A DNA stretch of 64,000 nucleotides, taken from JBOCEF01 sp050586345 (GTDB lineage: Bacteria > Pseudomonadota > Alphaproteobacteria > Rhodobacterales > Rhodobacteraceae). A program made the translations under genes and the position numbers. The DNA lies in NCBI RefSeq assembly GCF_050586345.1, contig NZ_JBOCEF010000008.1:55574-119573 (forward strand), read 5' to 3'. Under the pieces are notes generated by a model, which saw only the letters and a list, made by a program, of their open reading frames with translations, was not told the origin of the DNA and ran no database searches. Positions 63,935 to 64,000 of the stretch are shown piece after piece (within the stretch, counting starts at the first letter, position 1; every line of letters begins with the position of its first letter).

Positions 63935-64000
63935 ACCCTTTGGTCCACCCGGCTGAACAGAACGCGCGCGTCGACCCCAAACCCCCCCCCCAAAACCTGC

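Noticed and set aside
1..64000. tRNA or rRNA genes
   Set aside because: I looked for the GTTCRA arm with matching acceptor stems and for rRNA landmarks on both strands and found none that fold.

Overview
The window is very GC-rich chromosomal DNA from an alphaproteobacterium, almost certainly of the order Rhodobacterales. The signs are a complete Rhodobacter capsulatus-type gene transfer agent (GTA) cluster, an RlmI-like methyltransferase/PIN-domain pair typical of the order, an E1-beta subunit of pyruvate dehydrogenase that carries its own lipoyl domain, a Mur-like Fur protein and an IscR-like iron box. Nothing in the sequence names a species. No tRNA, rRNA, CRISPR array, integrase or transposase was seen. 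The first gene is cut by the window edge. The last 160 bases carry a run of 24 cytosines and look like a contig end.

Layout. 1-6.2 kb: a membrane protein fragment, an M48 protease, the methyltransferase/PIN pair, mazG, an iron-binding periplasmic protein behind an IscR-like site, and a sulfotransferase. 6.4-13.5 kb: mur, eno, ftsB and pdhA-pdhB-pdhC, with a second, unrelated sulfotransferase inserted between pdhA and pdhB. 13.5-29.9 kb (minus strand): cysE, then the GTA structural cluster g1-g15 with every frame open. It has three genes beyond the R. capsulatus set: a small phage-type gene between capsid and adaptor, and a DUF2793 (tail-fibre type) gene plus a one-span membrane protein after g15. 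A good sigma-70-like promoter and a 172-base leader with a long hairpin precede g1.

30-34.8 kb (minus strand): fatty acid synthesis genes fabD-fabG-acpP-fabF and mltG, pointing towards the GTA. 35-36.3 kb: rpsF-rpsR-rplI. 36.4-48.9 kb: a phosphoesterase, a 1-Cys peroxiredoxin, dnaB-alr, an mlaE-mlaF-pqiA-like-radA string without mlaD, cvpA, purF with a coupled degenerate short-chain dehydrogenase, and a zinc/cadmium-type CDF exporter. 49-53.5 kb: a small exported coiled-coil protein, a cupin, and the yfgM-bamB-der block that is also linked in enterics. 53.9-64 kb: an RND efflux pair, a VPLPA-CTERM surface protein, an Atm1-type ABC exporter, a LysM protein and a LOG-family hydrolase.

Most of the window is ordinary housekeeping DNA. 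The accessory interest lies in the GTA (extra genes, promoter and leader hairpin, twin hairpins behind the capsid gene), in the sulfotransferase inside the pdh operon, and in the mla/pqiA string without mlaD.
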